From: Weissella sagaensis
GTDB lineage: Bacteria; Bacillota; Bacilli; Lactobacillales; Lactobacillaceae
Direction of reading: 5' to 3'
Assembly (NCBI RefSeq): GCF_005405285.1
Contig: NZ_BJDT01000001.1
Location: 96,726-160,725, forward strand
DNA length: 64,000 nt
Shown: positions 17,834-26,579 of the stretch, piece by piece
Layout of the letters: every line of letters begins with the position of its first letter
How positions within the stretch are numbered: position 1 is the stretch's first letter
Notes under the pieces: generated by a model
The model's input: the letters and a program-made list of their open reading frames with translations, nothing else
What the model was told of the DNA's origin: nothing
Databases searched by the model: none
Position numbers and translations under genes: made by a program

Positions 17834-18394
17834 ATGAAACAACGTAAGGGATTATCAACACGCTCAGTTGTTGCAACTGGTATTGGAGCCGCTGTATTTT
17901 TAATTTTATTTAAATTCGTTGCTATTCCAACTGGCATTCCTAATACCCAAATCAACGTTGCCGAAGCTTGGTTGTCGTTACTTGCTGCTATTTTTGGCCC
18001 AATTGTTGGTGGACTGGTTGCTTTTATCGGTCATGCTTTGAATGATGCGATTTCTTATGGTTCTGTTTGGTGGACATGGGTCATTGCTGATGCACTATTT
18101 GGTGTTGTTTTAGGGTTGGCTGTAAAGAAAATGAACCTAATTAATGGTGATTTAACTACTAAAAAATTGGTTGGGTTTAACGTTTGGCAATTGGTTGCCA
18201 ATTTGATTGCTTGGAGTGTCATTGCACCTTTAGGGGATGTATTGATTTATAGTGAACCTGCTAGCAAAGTGTTCTTACAAGGTTTTGTATCAACCGGTAT
18301 TAATTTCGTATCAGTTGGTATTTTAGGAAGCTTATTGCTCGTTGCTTACAATAAAACACAGGTTAAGCAAGGCTCATTAAAAGAAAAAGATTAA
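17834..18394 (+). CDS. ECF transporter substrate-binding component, UPF0397 family
   Basis: A 186-residue integral membrane S-component with five to six helices. [17 protein letters not shown] near the N-terminus, [22 protein letters not shown] and the [18 protein letters not shown] segment are characteristic of UPF0397. Such proteins capture a vitamin-like substrate for energy-coupling factor importers; the ligand of this family is not securely known. AAAGGAG lies just before ATG 17834. The fused ATPase and EcfT genes follow in the same direction. Confidence 0.88.
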   Translation: MKQRKGLSTRSVVATGIGAAVFLILFKFVAIPTGIPNTQINVAEAWLSLLAAIFGPIVGGLVAFIGHALNDAISYGSVWWTWVIADALFGVVLGLAVKKMNLINGDLTTKKLVGFNVWQLVANLIAWSVIAPLGDVLIYSEPASKVFLQGFVSTGINFVSVGILGSLLLVAYNKTQVKQGSLKEKD

Positions 18395-18401
18395 GCGATT
18401 T

Positions 18402-18422
18402 TGAGTAGGGTAAACCTACTCA
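18402..18422 (+). repeat. Short perfect hairpin within the ECF operon
   Basis: TGAGTAGG (18402-18409) and CCTACTCA (18415-18422) pair around a 5-nt loop. There is no T-run, so it is more likely an mRNA stability or processing element than a terminator. Confidence 0.5.
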
Positions 18423-18455
18423 TACATATAAAAATATAGTAGAGGTAGTTGGCTA

Positions 18456-20147
18456 ATGACATTAGCAATTAAAATGAGCGATGTAACATTTAAATATGAC
18501 TCACAATCAGAGCCAACTTTACATCACATTAATTTAAATATTGAACAAGGGGAGCGCGTGTTGTTATCTGGACCATCAGGTTCTGGTAAGACCACTTTAG
18601 GACAATTGCTTAATGGGTTAATTCCTCACGCCTATCAGGGAGAAATAACTGGTGACATTACCATTAATGGGCACAACATTAAAGATATGTCTATTTTTGA
18701 GCGCTCTTTTGATATTGGTACAGTCTTACAAGATACGGACACCCAATTCGTTGGATTAACGGTTGCTGAAGATGTTGCTTTTGCTTTGGAAAATGATAAT
18801 GTGACACACAATGAGTTATTTTCTAAGGTACAACAATGGGCAAAAATCATGGAACTAGAGGAATTGTTACGCGTAGCACCGCAAGCATTATCTGGTGGAC
18901 AGAAACAACGTGTCGCAATGGCAGGCGTTTTGATTGATGATAGTCCTATCTTATTATTTGATGAACCATTGGCGAGTTTAGATCCAGCAAGTGGGCATCG
19001 TATGTTAGCTTTGTTAGATGAATTACAAGAAAAATATCATTTGACGGTTATTATGATTGAGCATCGTTTAGAGGATGTCTTACAGCATCGTTTAGATCGT
19101 GTTGTTGTGTTAGATAGGGGTGTAGTCACCTTTGATGGGACACCTGATGAAATTTTAAAAACGCAAGCATTAGCGCAGTATGGATTAGCAATGCCGGGCT
19201 ATCTGCAACTATTAAAATTAGCAGGTGTTTCATTTGATGGGCTCGTTAATATTACTAATCCGGCACAAATAACGGGACCAGATGTATACGACAAGTTACA
19301 GATATTAGAGAATAGCATAAGTCGGCAGAATCAAACGGGAAGTCCAACAGCAGAGTCAATTTTAACCATACAACAACTGACATTTAAATACGGTAAACAA
19401 TCATTATTTGAAAATATTGATGTTACTTTATATGAGGGTGAATTAGTGGCTCTTGTTGGTAAAAATGGTTCAGGAAAATCTACACTAAGTAAATTAATTG
19501 CCGGATTTATAAAACCGACGGCAGGTACGATGACATTAGCAGGTGTTGGTGATTTATCAGGTTTACCAATTAAAGCACGAGCCGATTATATCGGCTATGT
19601 TTCACAGAATCCAAATGAAATGATTACACAGTCAATTATTTATGATGAGGTTGCGAGCGGTCTGCGTTTGCGTGGTATGTCTGAAGAAGAGCTTAAGCCA
19701 CGTGTCTACGAGTTGCTTAAATTAGCAGGCTTGTATGGTATGCGTGAGTGGCCGATAACAGTATTAAGTTATGGTCAAAAAAAGCGTCTAACAATTATTG
19801 CAGTTTTGGCATTGGCTCCGAAAATATTAATTTTGGATGAACCAACAGCTGGGCAAGATTATGCGAATGCACAGGCTATTATGAGTTTTGTAAAGCACTT
19901 GAATAAACAATTTAATACGACAGTAATGGTAATCACACATGATATGTCTTTAATGTTATCGACGACTGATCGTGCATTAGTATTAGTAGATGGCCAACTG
20001 TTAGCTGATCTAACACCGGCAAGTTTATTAAATGATCCGCATTTAGTTGAACAGGCTGATTTATCAATAACAACGGTTTATGAGCTAGCACAGCAATATG
20101 GGTTGAGTAATCCAGCTGCGCTAACAGCATTAATTGGGAAAGGATAG
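18456..20147 (+). CDS. ECF transporter ATPase with two fused nucleotide-binding domains
   Basis: A 563-residue tandem ATPase. Domain 1 (~1-270) has Walker A GPSGSGKTT, signature LSGGQKQRVAMAG and Walker B ILLFDEPLASLD. Domain 2 (~300-555) has GKNGSGKST, an altered signature LSYGQKKRLTII and ILILDEPTAGQD. This fused EcfA-A' arrangement accompanies UPF0397-type S-components and dedicated (group I) ECF systems. The T-component gene starts 4 bp after the stop, indicating translational coupling. Confidence 0.93.
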   Translation: MTLAIKMSDVTFKYDSQSEPTLHHINLNIEQGERVLLSGPSGSGKTTLGQLLNGLIPHAYQGEITGDITINGHNIKDMSIFERSFDIGTVLQDTDTQFVGLTVAEDVAFALENDNVTHNELFSKVQQWAKIMELEELLRVAPQALSGGQKQRVAMAGVLIDDSPILLFDEPLASLDPASGHRMLALLDELQEKYHLTVIMIEHRLEDVLQHRLDRVVVLDRGVVTFDGTPDEILKTQALAQYGLAMPGYLQLLKLAGVSFDGLVNITNPAQITGPDVYDKLQILENSISRQNQTGSPTAESILTIQQLTFKYGKQSLFENIDVTLYEGELVALVGKNGSGKSTLSKLIAGFIKPTAGTMTLAGVGDLSGLPIKARADYIGYVSQNPNEMITQSIIYDEVASGLRLRGMSEEELKPRVYELLKLAGLYGMREWPITVLSYGQKKRLTIIAVLALAPKILILDEPTAGQDYANAQAIMSFVKHLNKQFNTTVMVITHDMSLMLSTTDRALVLVDGQLLADLTPASLLNDPHLVEQADLSITTVYELAQQYGLSNPAALTALIGKG

Positions 20148-20150
20148 GTT

Positions 20151-20975
20151 ATGAATAATATATTTGGTTATCAGCCAGGAAAGTCTATTATTCATCAATT
20201 AAGTGGTGGTACTAAACTGCTGATATTTTTATTGCTTACGATTAGCGGTATGTTAAGTTTTGATGTTCGTTACTTAATTTTGTTGATGATAATTGCTGTT
20301 GTTGGGTTGCAGGTTGCAGGAATTCGTTGGAGAAACGTGTCAACTATTGTTAAATTTGTGGCTGTATTTGCGGCTATGAATTTATTGTTGATTTATCTAT
20401 TTGCGCCACAGTACGGTGTGAAATTATTTCATACTCAGACTATTTTATTTGGGTCAGGTCGGTATGCATTAACATTAGAGCAATTATTCTATGAGTTCAT
20501 CGTATTGGCAAAATACTTCTTCAGCTTACCATTAGCATTGATATTTTTACTAACAACTAATCCAAGTGAATTTGCAGCTGGATTGAATAAAATTGGTCTA
20601 TCTTATCGTATTTCATATGCGGTTGCTTTGACATTGCGCTATATTCCAAGTGTGCAGCAAGAATTTGTAATGATTAGTCATGCGCAACAAGCTCGGGGCT
20701 TTGATATGTCATCTAATGTACCGCTAAGGCAACGTATTAAAGGTGTTTTTGGTATCCTGATGCCACTTGTTTTTTCATCACTATCAAAAATTGATGAGGT
20801 TAGTCGTTCGATGGATCTACGACGTTTTGGTAAAGAAAAAAAGCGTAGTTGGTATTATGAGCAAAAGTTTAAAAAACAAGATTGGTGGTTTTTATTAGGT
20901 ATTGTCATACTTGTCATGATTGAAATACTATTAATCAAAGTAACAGGTAGTCGTTTTTGGTACCCATTTTCATAA
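20151..20975 (+). CDS. ECF transporter transmembrane component EcfT (CbiQ family)
   Basis: A 274-residue membrane protein with about five N-terminal helices and a cytoplasmic coupling region. AQQARGFDM (~182) is the first Ala-Arg-Gly coupling motif; RSMDLRRFG (~223) occupies the place of the second. It completes the S-component/ATPase/T-component trio starting at 17834. Confidence 0.92.
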   Translation: MNNIFGYQPGKSIIHQLSGGTKLLIFLLLTISGMLSFDVRYLILLMIIAVVGLQVAGIRWRNVSTIVKFVAVFAAMNLLLIYLFAPQYGVKLFHTQTILFGSGRYALTLEQLFYEFIVLAKYFFSLPLALIFLLTTNPSEFAAGLNKIGLSYRISYAVALTLRYIPSVQQEFVMISHAQQARGFDMSSNVPLRQRIKGVFGILMPLVFSSLSKIDEVSRSMDLRRFGKEKKRSWYYEQKFKKQDWWFLLGIVILVMIEILLIKVTGSRFWYPFS

Positions 20976-21022
20976 TTGCTAATATTAAATGTGAAATAAA
21001 TGAGATTATTTTAATTTAATGA

Positions 21023-21051
21023 TTGACTTTTCATAATACGCGTTTTACCAT
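21023..21051 (+). promoter_or_regulatory. Promoter of the T-box leader
   Basis: TTGACT (21023-21028) and TACCAT (21046-21051) with 17-bp spacing, 10 bp before the T-box stem I. Confidence 0.55.
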
Positions 21052-21061
21052 AATATGAGTA

Positions 21062-21330
21062 AACACGGTGAATGGGTAAGTAGTTTGTGATGAATACGCA
21101 AAGCGAGTTGTAGATAGTGTAAGGCAATCGATTCAGCAAATGAATTTTGGCCCGGGAGTGATTGGAATTATGAGTAGTTAATATAAGTGATTTCCGGTGT
21201 GCGCGATATAGCATGTAAGTAATTCATGACTTAGTGAGCAGTTTACAGTGATGTAAATTGAAACACGGGTGGTAACGCGATTTCAATCGTCCCGTCGTTC
21301 CATATTTTTATGGTGCGACGGGACTTTTTT
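21062..21330 (+). promoter_or_regulatory. T-box riboswitch, candidate phenylalanine (UUU) specifier
   Basis: The leader has the T-box core GGGTGGTAACGCG (21267-21279; canonical ACC replaced by AAC) and an intrinsic terminator (21289-21330) with which the antiterminator competes. Stem I contains AGTA (21079-21082) and an apical AGCGAGTTG...GTGTAAG arrangement. GTTTG and TGAAT after AGTA pair with ATTCA and CAAAT (21131-21141), placing TGAATTTTGG (21141-21150) in the specifier loop; by the usual GAAxyz rule the specifier is UUU (21145-21147), Phe. A one-base offset could give other codons such as UUG. TGGT would match an A discriminator base. It controls the three-gene 2-hydroxyacid/aminotransferase operon. 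Confidence 0.85.
21289..21330 (+). terminator. T-box intrinsic terminator
   Basis: GTCCCGTCG (21289-21297) pairs with CGACGGGAC (21316-21324), then six Ts. The 5' arm region overlaps the antiterminator. Confidence 0.92.
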
Positions 21331-21345
21331 ATTTAGAGGAGCAAT

Positions 21346-22716
21346 ATGACAACGACAAATTTTGCGCCTTTGCAATTGCCAGATGGTGAAATTGCATTAG
21401 ACGAGCAGACTAGAGCCACATATGGCGTAAATGATTATACACAAGAGATTACAACAAAGGTGATGCCGGATGCAGTGGTTTTTGCTACGACAATTGCAGA
21501 TGTGCAAGCAACGGTCAAATTTGCCGCGACACATCAAATTGCGGTTGTGCCACAAGGAGCCAAAACATCAATTGTTAACAGTGCTGCCGCTTTAACAGGC
21601 AGTTTAGTTTTAAATTTATCACACATGAATAAGATTTTAGCAATTGATCCAAAAGACCAAGTTGCGGTTGTTCAACCAGGTGTATTAAATGGTGATTTAG
21701 ATACACAAGTCCGTCAGGTTGGCTATTTTTATGCACCTGATCCAGGTTCAAAACCAATTAGTTCAATTGGTGGAAATATTGCGACCAATGCAGGCGGTAT
21801 GTCTTCACTAAAATATGGGACAACAAAGCAATCTGTGTTAGGACTAAAGGTTGTTTTAGCAAACGGTGAATTACTCACTTTGGGTGGTAAAACATTTAAG
21901 AATAATGCAGCATATGATTTAACCGATTTAATGATTGGCTCAGAAGGTACTTTAGGCATTATTGTTGAAGCAACCGTGCGTTTATTACCAATTGCTTTGG
22001 GACAACCAGTTACAGGATTGGCAACATTTCCAACAATTCATGAGTTAATGCAAGCAGTTCAAGCGGTCCAGGCTAGTGGCGTTAATCCATCAATGTTAGA
22101 AATTTTAAATCGAGTATCTATTGAAGCACTTGATGAGTATGAAGGTAGCCATTTGGGAAGTCATGGGGAACAAGCATTGTTGATTTTCCAAATTGATGTG
22201 GCTGCAGCTGATGCTTTAAGCACAGTTGAACAAGTGTTACATACTTATGGTGCAACAAAGATTGATGTTACCGAAGATCAGCAACGAACCAGTGAAATTA
22301 TTAAAATTCGTCAAGATATTTTTGCAGCCGGCGCTCAGTACGGTCGGTTAATTGTTGAAGATGTAGCGGTACCCTTGGGGCAATTAGCAAAGGTTGCAGA
22401 TAAAGCAGAAACATTAGCAAGTAAGTATGATCAACGATTATTATTGTTAGGTCATGCGGGGGATGGTAATTTGCACCCAGATATTATCTTGGAAGATAAA
22501 GAAGGTGCTTTGCCAGAAAAAACGCAACGATTTATTGATGAACTTCTGGCATTTGTTATTCAGGTTGGGGGAACAATAAGTGCTGAGCATGGTATTGGTA
22601 GTTTGAAAAATGCATGGGTGCCAAATCAATTAGACGCAAATGTTAGAATTCTACAAAAACAAATTAAACAAGTATTCGATCCATTGGGCATTTTAAATCC
22701 AGGACGTAAAATATAA
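21346..22716 (+). CDS. FAD-linked D-2-hydroxyacid dehydrogenase (GlcD/D-lactate dehydrogenase type)
   Basis: A 456-residue flavoprotein. The PCMH-type FAD domain (~40-220) contains VVPQGAKTSI, the PDPGSKPISSIGGNIATNAGG segment and GSEGTLGIIVEATVRLLP. The C-terminal oxidase domain has GHAGDGNLHPD and the closing SAEHGIGSLK and GILNPGRKI motifs. Relatives oxidise D-lactate or glycolate and other D-2-hydroxyacids. The T-box and the aminotransferase and L-HicDH neighbours suggest aromatic or branched 2-hydroxyacids such as phenyllactate. GAGGAG precedes the ATG, 15 bp after the T-box terminator. Confidence 0.88.
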   Translation: MTTTNFAPLQLPDGEIALDEQTRATYGVNDYTQEITTKVMPDAVVFATTIADVQATVKFAATHQIAVVPQGAKTSIVNSAAALTGSLVLNLSHMNKILAIDPKDQVAVVQPGVLNGDLDTQVRQVGYFYAPDPGSKPISSIGGNIATNAGGMSSLKYGTTKQSVLGLKVVLANGELLTLGGKTFKNNAAYDLTDLMIGSEGTLGIIVEATVRLLPIALGQPVTGLATFPTIHELMQAVQAVQASGVNPSMLEILNRVSIEALDEYEGSHLGSHGEQALLIFQIDVAAADALSTVEQVLHTYGATKIDVTEDQQRTSEIIKIRQDIFAAGAQYGRLIVEDVAVPLGQLAKVADKAETLASKYDQRLLLLGHAGDGNLHPDIILEDKEGALPEKTQRFIDELLAFVIQVGGTISAEHGIGSLKNAWVPNQLDANVRILQKQIKQVFDPLGILNPGRKI

Positions 22717-22735
22717 GAAATATAGGGGCTAAAAT

Positions 22736-23896
22736 ATGGGCGTGAATAAACGAGTAGCAGCAATTGAACCAAATGCCATCCGTGCATTTGATGATCAAAC
22801 TAGTGGTGTAGCAGATATTTTAAAATTAACACTTGGGGAACCTGATTTTGCTGTTCCACAACATGTTAAGCAAGCGGCAATTGATAGTATTATAAGTGAT
22901 GATTCACACTATGCACCATCTAAAGGAAGCATCGCATTACGAAAGGCAATTCGACATTTTATGATGGATCGGTATGATTTATCATATGACGTTGATTCTG
23001 AAATTGTTGTGACTTTAGGCGCAACTGAAGGGATTTATGACACATTGACGGCTTTTGTTAATGATGGTGATAAAGTATTATTACCGGCGCCTAATTTTTC
23101 GATGTATGATCCAACTATCGCTTTGGCAGGTGGTGAAGTAGTCTATGTTGATACGTCTAAATCTGATTTTTTGTTGACGCCGACACAACTACAAGCAGCC
23201 ATTGATGAATATGGCGATAAATTGACAACGGTTTTGTTGAACTATCCAGCTAATCCAACTGGGGTAACATACACAGCAGAACAATTAGCTGCACTAGCAG
23301 AAGTTTTGCAAGACACAGATATTACAGTTATTGCTGATGAAATCTATGCTGAATTGACCTATGATGCACCACATTATTCAATTGCGAAATATTTACCAGC
23401 ACAAACGGTTATCTTAAATGGTGTTTCAAAATCACATGCGATGACTGGTTATCGTATCGGGTTTATTGTTGGACCAAAGGAATTAATAGCACCAGTTGCA
23501 ACGTTACACCAATTTACAGTGACGTCTGCTTCAAATCCTGCAATGGCTGCAGCGGCAGAAGCCTTGGGATCGGCACAAGGAAAGCTGGACTCTAAGGGGA
23601 TGCGTGAAGCATATCGTGAGCGACGTGACTACTTGGTGCCGGCACTACGACAATTAGGTTTCGAAATACCGCAACCAACAGGCGCCTTTTACGTTTTTGC
23701 TAAGCTACCAGCTAATGTTAATCAAGATGATTATGAATTTGGCCTGGATTTGGCTAAACGTGGAAAAGTTGCCGTTATTCCTGGTTCAATTTTCAACATT
23801 GGTGGTGAAGGATACATTCGTATTAGCTATGCTTCATCTATGGCTGTTTTGCATGAAGCCGTAAAACGCATTGGCACATTTTTGGAGAATTATTAG
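22736..23896 (+). CDS. PLP-dependent class I/II aminotransferase, probably aromatic
   Basis: A 386-residue fold-type I aminotransferase of the PatA/AraT group. The PLP lysine lies in NGVSKSHAMTGYRIGF (~232) and substrate/cofactor residues in NYPANPTGV and VIADEIYAEL. It would transfer amino groups from aromatic or branched amino acids to 2-oxoglutarate, giving 2-oxoacids for the next gene's dehydrogenase. It lies 19 bp after the GlcD-like gene and 18 bp before L-HicDH, all downstream of one T-box. Confidence 0.9.
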   Translation: MGVNKRVAAIEPNAIRAFDDQTSGVADILKLTLGEPDFAVPQHVKQAAIDSIISDDSHYAPSKGSIALRKAIRHFMMDRYDLSYDVDSEIVVTLGATEGIYDTLTAFVNDGDKVLLPAPNFSMYDPTIALAGGEVVYVDTSKSDFLLTPTQLQAAIDEYGDKLTTVLLNYPANPTGVTYTAEQLAALAEVLQDTDITVIADEIYAELTYDAPHYSIAKYLPAQTVILNGVSKSHAMTGYRIGFIVGPKELIAPVATLHQFTVTSASNPAMAAAAEALGSAQGKLDSKGMREAYRERRDYLVPALRQLGFEIPQPTGAFYVFAKLPANVNQDDYEFGLDLAKRGKVAVIPGSIFNIGGEGYIRISYASSMAVLHEAVKRIGTFLENY

Positions 23897-23914
23897 TAAC
23901 GGAGGGGTAGTAAT

Positions 23915-24844
23915 ATGGCACGTAAAGTGGGGATTATTGGATTAGGACACGTTGGTGCAGCGATTGCACATAGTCTATCAGCGCAAGGAGCAGTAGATGA
24001 ATTTGTCTTTATTGATATTAATGAGGCGAAGGTAACCGCAGAAGCACTAGATTTTGAAGATGCAAAAGCTAATTTAGAATATAATGTCAATTATGTTGTT
24101 AATGATTGGGATGCTTTAGCTGATGCCGATGTCGTGATTTCTTCAGTGGGTAAAATTTCCTTACAAGGAACGGTAACAAATAAAGATCGTTTTGTTGAGT
24201 TGCAGTACACAAAACACCAAATTAAAGGCGTATCTGAAAAACTAGTGGCATCAGGCTTTAAGGGTGTTTTAGTAGTGATTACGAATCCAGTGGACGTTAT
24301 CACGACCATGTATCAACATTTTACTGGTTTCCCAACAACACGTGTTATTGGGACAGGAACCCTGTTGGATACTGCTAGATTACATCGTGCTGTTGGACAA
24401 GTGTTGCAAGTACATCCAAAATCAGTTCATGGATATAATGTGGGTGAACATGGTAACTCACAATTTACGGCTTGGTCGACTGTCACGGTTAAGGAACAGC
24501 CAATTACAGCATATAATCTACCACTCTCAGAATTAGATGAAGCCGTTCGCTCTGGCGGATTTACGGTGTATGATGGTAAAAAATTTACCAGTTATGGTAT
24601 CGCCAGCGCAGCTAGCAGATTAACAAAAGCTATTTTAACTGATAGTCATGAAGAATTACCTGTTTCTAATTATCGTGCAGAATATGGGGTATATGTTTCA
24701 TATCCGATGATCGTTGGTCGGGCAGGTATCGTTGATGAAGTGAAATTAAGCTTATCAGATGAGGGACAAACAAAATTAGCAGCATCCGCAAAATTAATTC
24801 ATGATCGATATGAGGCGGTTATTGCAGAATTAGATAATGAATAA
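23915..24844 (+). CDS. L-2-hydroxyisocaproate dehydrogenase
   Basis: A 309-residue NAD-dependent lactate/malate dehydrogenase-fold enzyme. NAD-binding GIIGLGHVGAAIA is at the N-terminus; ITNPVDVITT and the catalytic His in NVGEHGNSQF are present. The start MARKVGIIGLGHVGAA and motifs such as TLLDTAR closely match L-HicDH of Weissella confusa as I recall it. The enzyme reduces 2-oxoacids from Leu, Phe and Met to L-2-hydroxyacids. It is the last gene of the T-box operon and would regenerate NAD+ while forming phenyllactate or hydroxyisocaproate. Confidence 0.9.
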   Translation: MARKVGIIGLGHVGAAIAHSLSAQGAVDEFVFIDINEAKVTAEALDFEDAKANLEYNVNYVVNDWDALADADVVISSVGKISLQGTVTNKDRFVELQYTKHQIKGVSEKLVASGFKGVLVVITNPVDVITTMYQHFTGFPTTRVIGTGTLLDTARLHRAVGQVLQVHPKSVHGYNVGEHGNSQFTAWSTVTVKEQPITAYNLPLSELDEAVRSGGFTVYDGKKFTSYGIASAASRLTKAILTDSHEELPVSNYRAEYGVYVSYPMIVGRAGIVDEVKLSLSDEGQTKLAASAKLIHDRYEAVIAELDNE

Positions 24845-24890
24845 TTTGTATAAATATACATTTTAATAAAAGAGTTAAATGATTATTCAA

Positions 24891-24925
24891 AAAAGAGGCG
24901 TCAATCAATCGATTGACGCCTCTTT
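24891..24925. terminator. Bidirectional terminator between L-HicDH and aldo/keto reductase genes
   Basis: AAAGAGGCGTCAATC (24892-24906) and GATTGACGCCTCTTT (24911-24925) form a 15-bp perfect stem with a 4-nt loop. Confidence 0.92.
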
Positions 24926-24943
24926 GTCTAAGGATTAAATAAT

Positions 24944-25801
24944 TTAAAAATCAGCTTGTGAGGCATCTTGATGTGTCCCAGCAACACCTTCTAATTGATC
25001 AAGTGCTGACATTTCTTCATCTGTTAAGGTAAAGTCAAAGACATCAGCATTTTGTGCAATGCGATCGGCATGAGTAGATTTTGGTAGTGGTAGGAAGCCA
25101 TGTTGTAATGACCAACGTACCAATACTTGCGCAACTGACTTATTATATTTTGTAGCAATATCATTAATTTGAGGTACTGCTAGCAAAGATCCTGTTCCCA
25201 AAGGTGAATAAGCTTCTGTTAAAATATTATGCTCATTGTTGAAGGCCACAATATCCTTTTCTAGGTCAGAAGGGTTAACAAATAGTTGGTTAACCATTGG
25301 TGCAATTGTTGCCGTCTTTAATAAAGCTTCAACGTGTTCAATTTGGAAGTTAGAAACACCAATGGCCCGAATTTTACCATCAGTGTAGGCATCTTCCATG
25401 TAGCGCCAAGCTTCGGCATTGGCTTTGTCCCAATTACGACGATTGATTAATGGATTTGGCCAGTGAATGAGGTACAAATCTAAGTAGTCTAATCCAAGTA
25501 GTTGCAATGACTTATCCAAAGCAATCTTTGCAGCTTCAAAACTGTGGCTGTCGTTCCACAATTTTGAGGTAACGAACAAGTCTTCACGTGGAATACCTGA
25601 ATCTTTAATGGCACGACCAACTGAAGCCTCATTACCATAAGCAGCGGCAGTGTCAATGTGGCGATAACCAGCCTTTAATGCATCAAGCACACTTTGATAG
25701 GCAACATCCCCATCTGGCGTTTGCCAAGTACCAAATCCAACAACTGGGATTTTAACCCCATTAGTTAAGGTAAATGTATCGGTTAATGATGAAATGGTCA
25801 T
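24944..25801 (-). CDS. Aldo/keto reductase (2,5-diketo-D-gluconate reductase type)
   Basis: A 285-residue NADPH-dependent TIM-barrel reductase. The catalytic tetrad is visible as DTAAAYGNE (Asp, Tyr), the VTSKLWN lysine and YLIHWPNP histidine. LPKSTHADRIAQNADVFDF near the C-terminus binds NADPH. Substrates in this family are reactive aldehydes and ketones. AAGAGGTG precedes the start. The divergent TetR gene and a shared palindrome suggest substrate-induced expression. Confidence 0.92.
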   Translation of the reverse strand: MTISSLTDTFTLTNGVKIPVVGFGTWQTPDGDVAYQSVLDALKAGYRHIDTAAAYGNEASVGRAIKDSGIPREDLFVTSKLWNDSHSFEAAKIALDKSLQLLGLDYLDLYLIHWPNPLINRRNWDKANAEAWRYMEDAYTDGKIRAIGVSNFQIEHVEALLKTATIAPMVNQLFVNPSDLEKDIVAFNNEHNILTEAYSPLGTGSLLAVPQINDIATKYNKSVAQVLVRWSLQHGFLPLPKSTHADRIAQNADVFDFTLTDEEMSALDQLEGVAGTHQDASQADF

Positions 25802-25877
25802 ATACTTACACCTCTTATTAAATATATTTCAGTTAAATTTAGCTGATAATTCACTGTCCAGTATAACAAAAAATAAC

Positions 25878-25902
25878 GATAAACTAAATTATATAGTTTA
25901 TC
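25878..25902. promoter_or_regulatory. TetR operator between divergent akr and tetR genes
   Basis: GATAAACTA (25878-25886) and TAGTTTATC (25894-25902) are perfect arms around a 7-bp centre. It overlaps the -35 areas of both promoters: TATAAT (25920-25925) for tetR and, on the minus strand, TATACT for the reductase. Confidence 0.75.
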
Positions 25903-25958
25903 TACTTGATATAGTTGGGTATAATATTAAAGATAATAACGTGAGAAAGGAAAGTAAA

Positions 25959-26540
25959 ATGTCAAAAGTTACAAAGGAAGCAATTTTTGAAGCAACGCAG
26001 GCTGTGTTGATGGAAAAAGGTTACGAAAAGGCACGTCTTGCTGATGTTGCGCGCAAATTGACAATTACGCCAGCTGCGTTGTACAAACATTTTGCCAACC
26101 GTGATGCTTTATTTCAAGAAATGGATGAGGATTGGTTGTTGCACGTCGATGCACCAATCATAGAAGCTAGTGAGCGAGCTACAAAAGAGAATCGGGTGCA
26201 GGCATTGCATGACTGGTTGTGGTTGCTTTCAACGCGTCGTCAAGCCAGTTTTGCTGAAGCACCAGAAATGTTAGCTTTTTATAAATTTGAGCTGGGAAAG
26301 CACGATAGTTTAATCGAGCCTAGACTTAAAGAATTTGCCAAAGCTGTTGAAAAAATAATGGCGTGGGACACGTTCCGTCAACAACGTGGTCAAACGGTTA
26401 TGCAGACATTTACCTATTTTTATCATCCTTTTTTTGCAGGGCGTTGGGATGACAATTTATTTAAAACAATTTTTGAAACGACGTGGCAAGAAATGCTACC
26501 GGTTATACAACAAAATTTAATGAAGCCGTCTGAAGAATAA
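25959..26540 (+). CDS. TetR family regulator, probable controller of the aldo/keto reductase gene
   Basis: A 193-residue protein with an N-terminal TetR helix-turn-helix (~25-50) in LADVARKLTITPAALYKHF, then a TetR_C-like ligand domain. I start at ATG 25959, preceded by GAAAGGAAAG; the long open frame upstream overlaps the promoter and operator. It is transcribed divergently from the reductase across a palindromic operator, so it likely represses both. Confidence 0.9.
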   Translation: MSKVTKEAIFEATQAVLMEKGYEKARLADVARKLTITPAALYKHFANRDALFQEMDEDWLLHVDAPIIEASERATKENRVQALHDWLWLLSTRRQASFAEAPEMLAFYKFELGKHDSLIEPRLKEFAKAVEKIMAWDTFRQQRGQTVMQTFTYFYHPFFAGRWDDNLFKTIFETTWQEMLPVIQQNLMKPSEE

Positions 26541-26579
26541 TAAAAAGCCAACTGGTAATTTAACTAGTTGGCTTTTTAT
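26541..26579. terminator. Bidirectional terminator between tetR and the ABC ATPase gene
   Basis: AAAAAGCCAACT (26542-26553) and AGTTGGCTTTTT (26565-26576) form a 12-bp stem with T-run. Confidence 0.9.

Noticed and set aside
25596..25613. CACGTGGAA within the aldo/keto reductase gene
   Set aside because: Flanking bases fit the parS consensus poorly (about 11 of 16), and it lies in conserved coding sequence.
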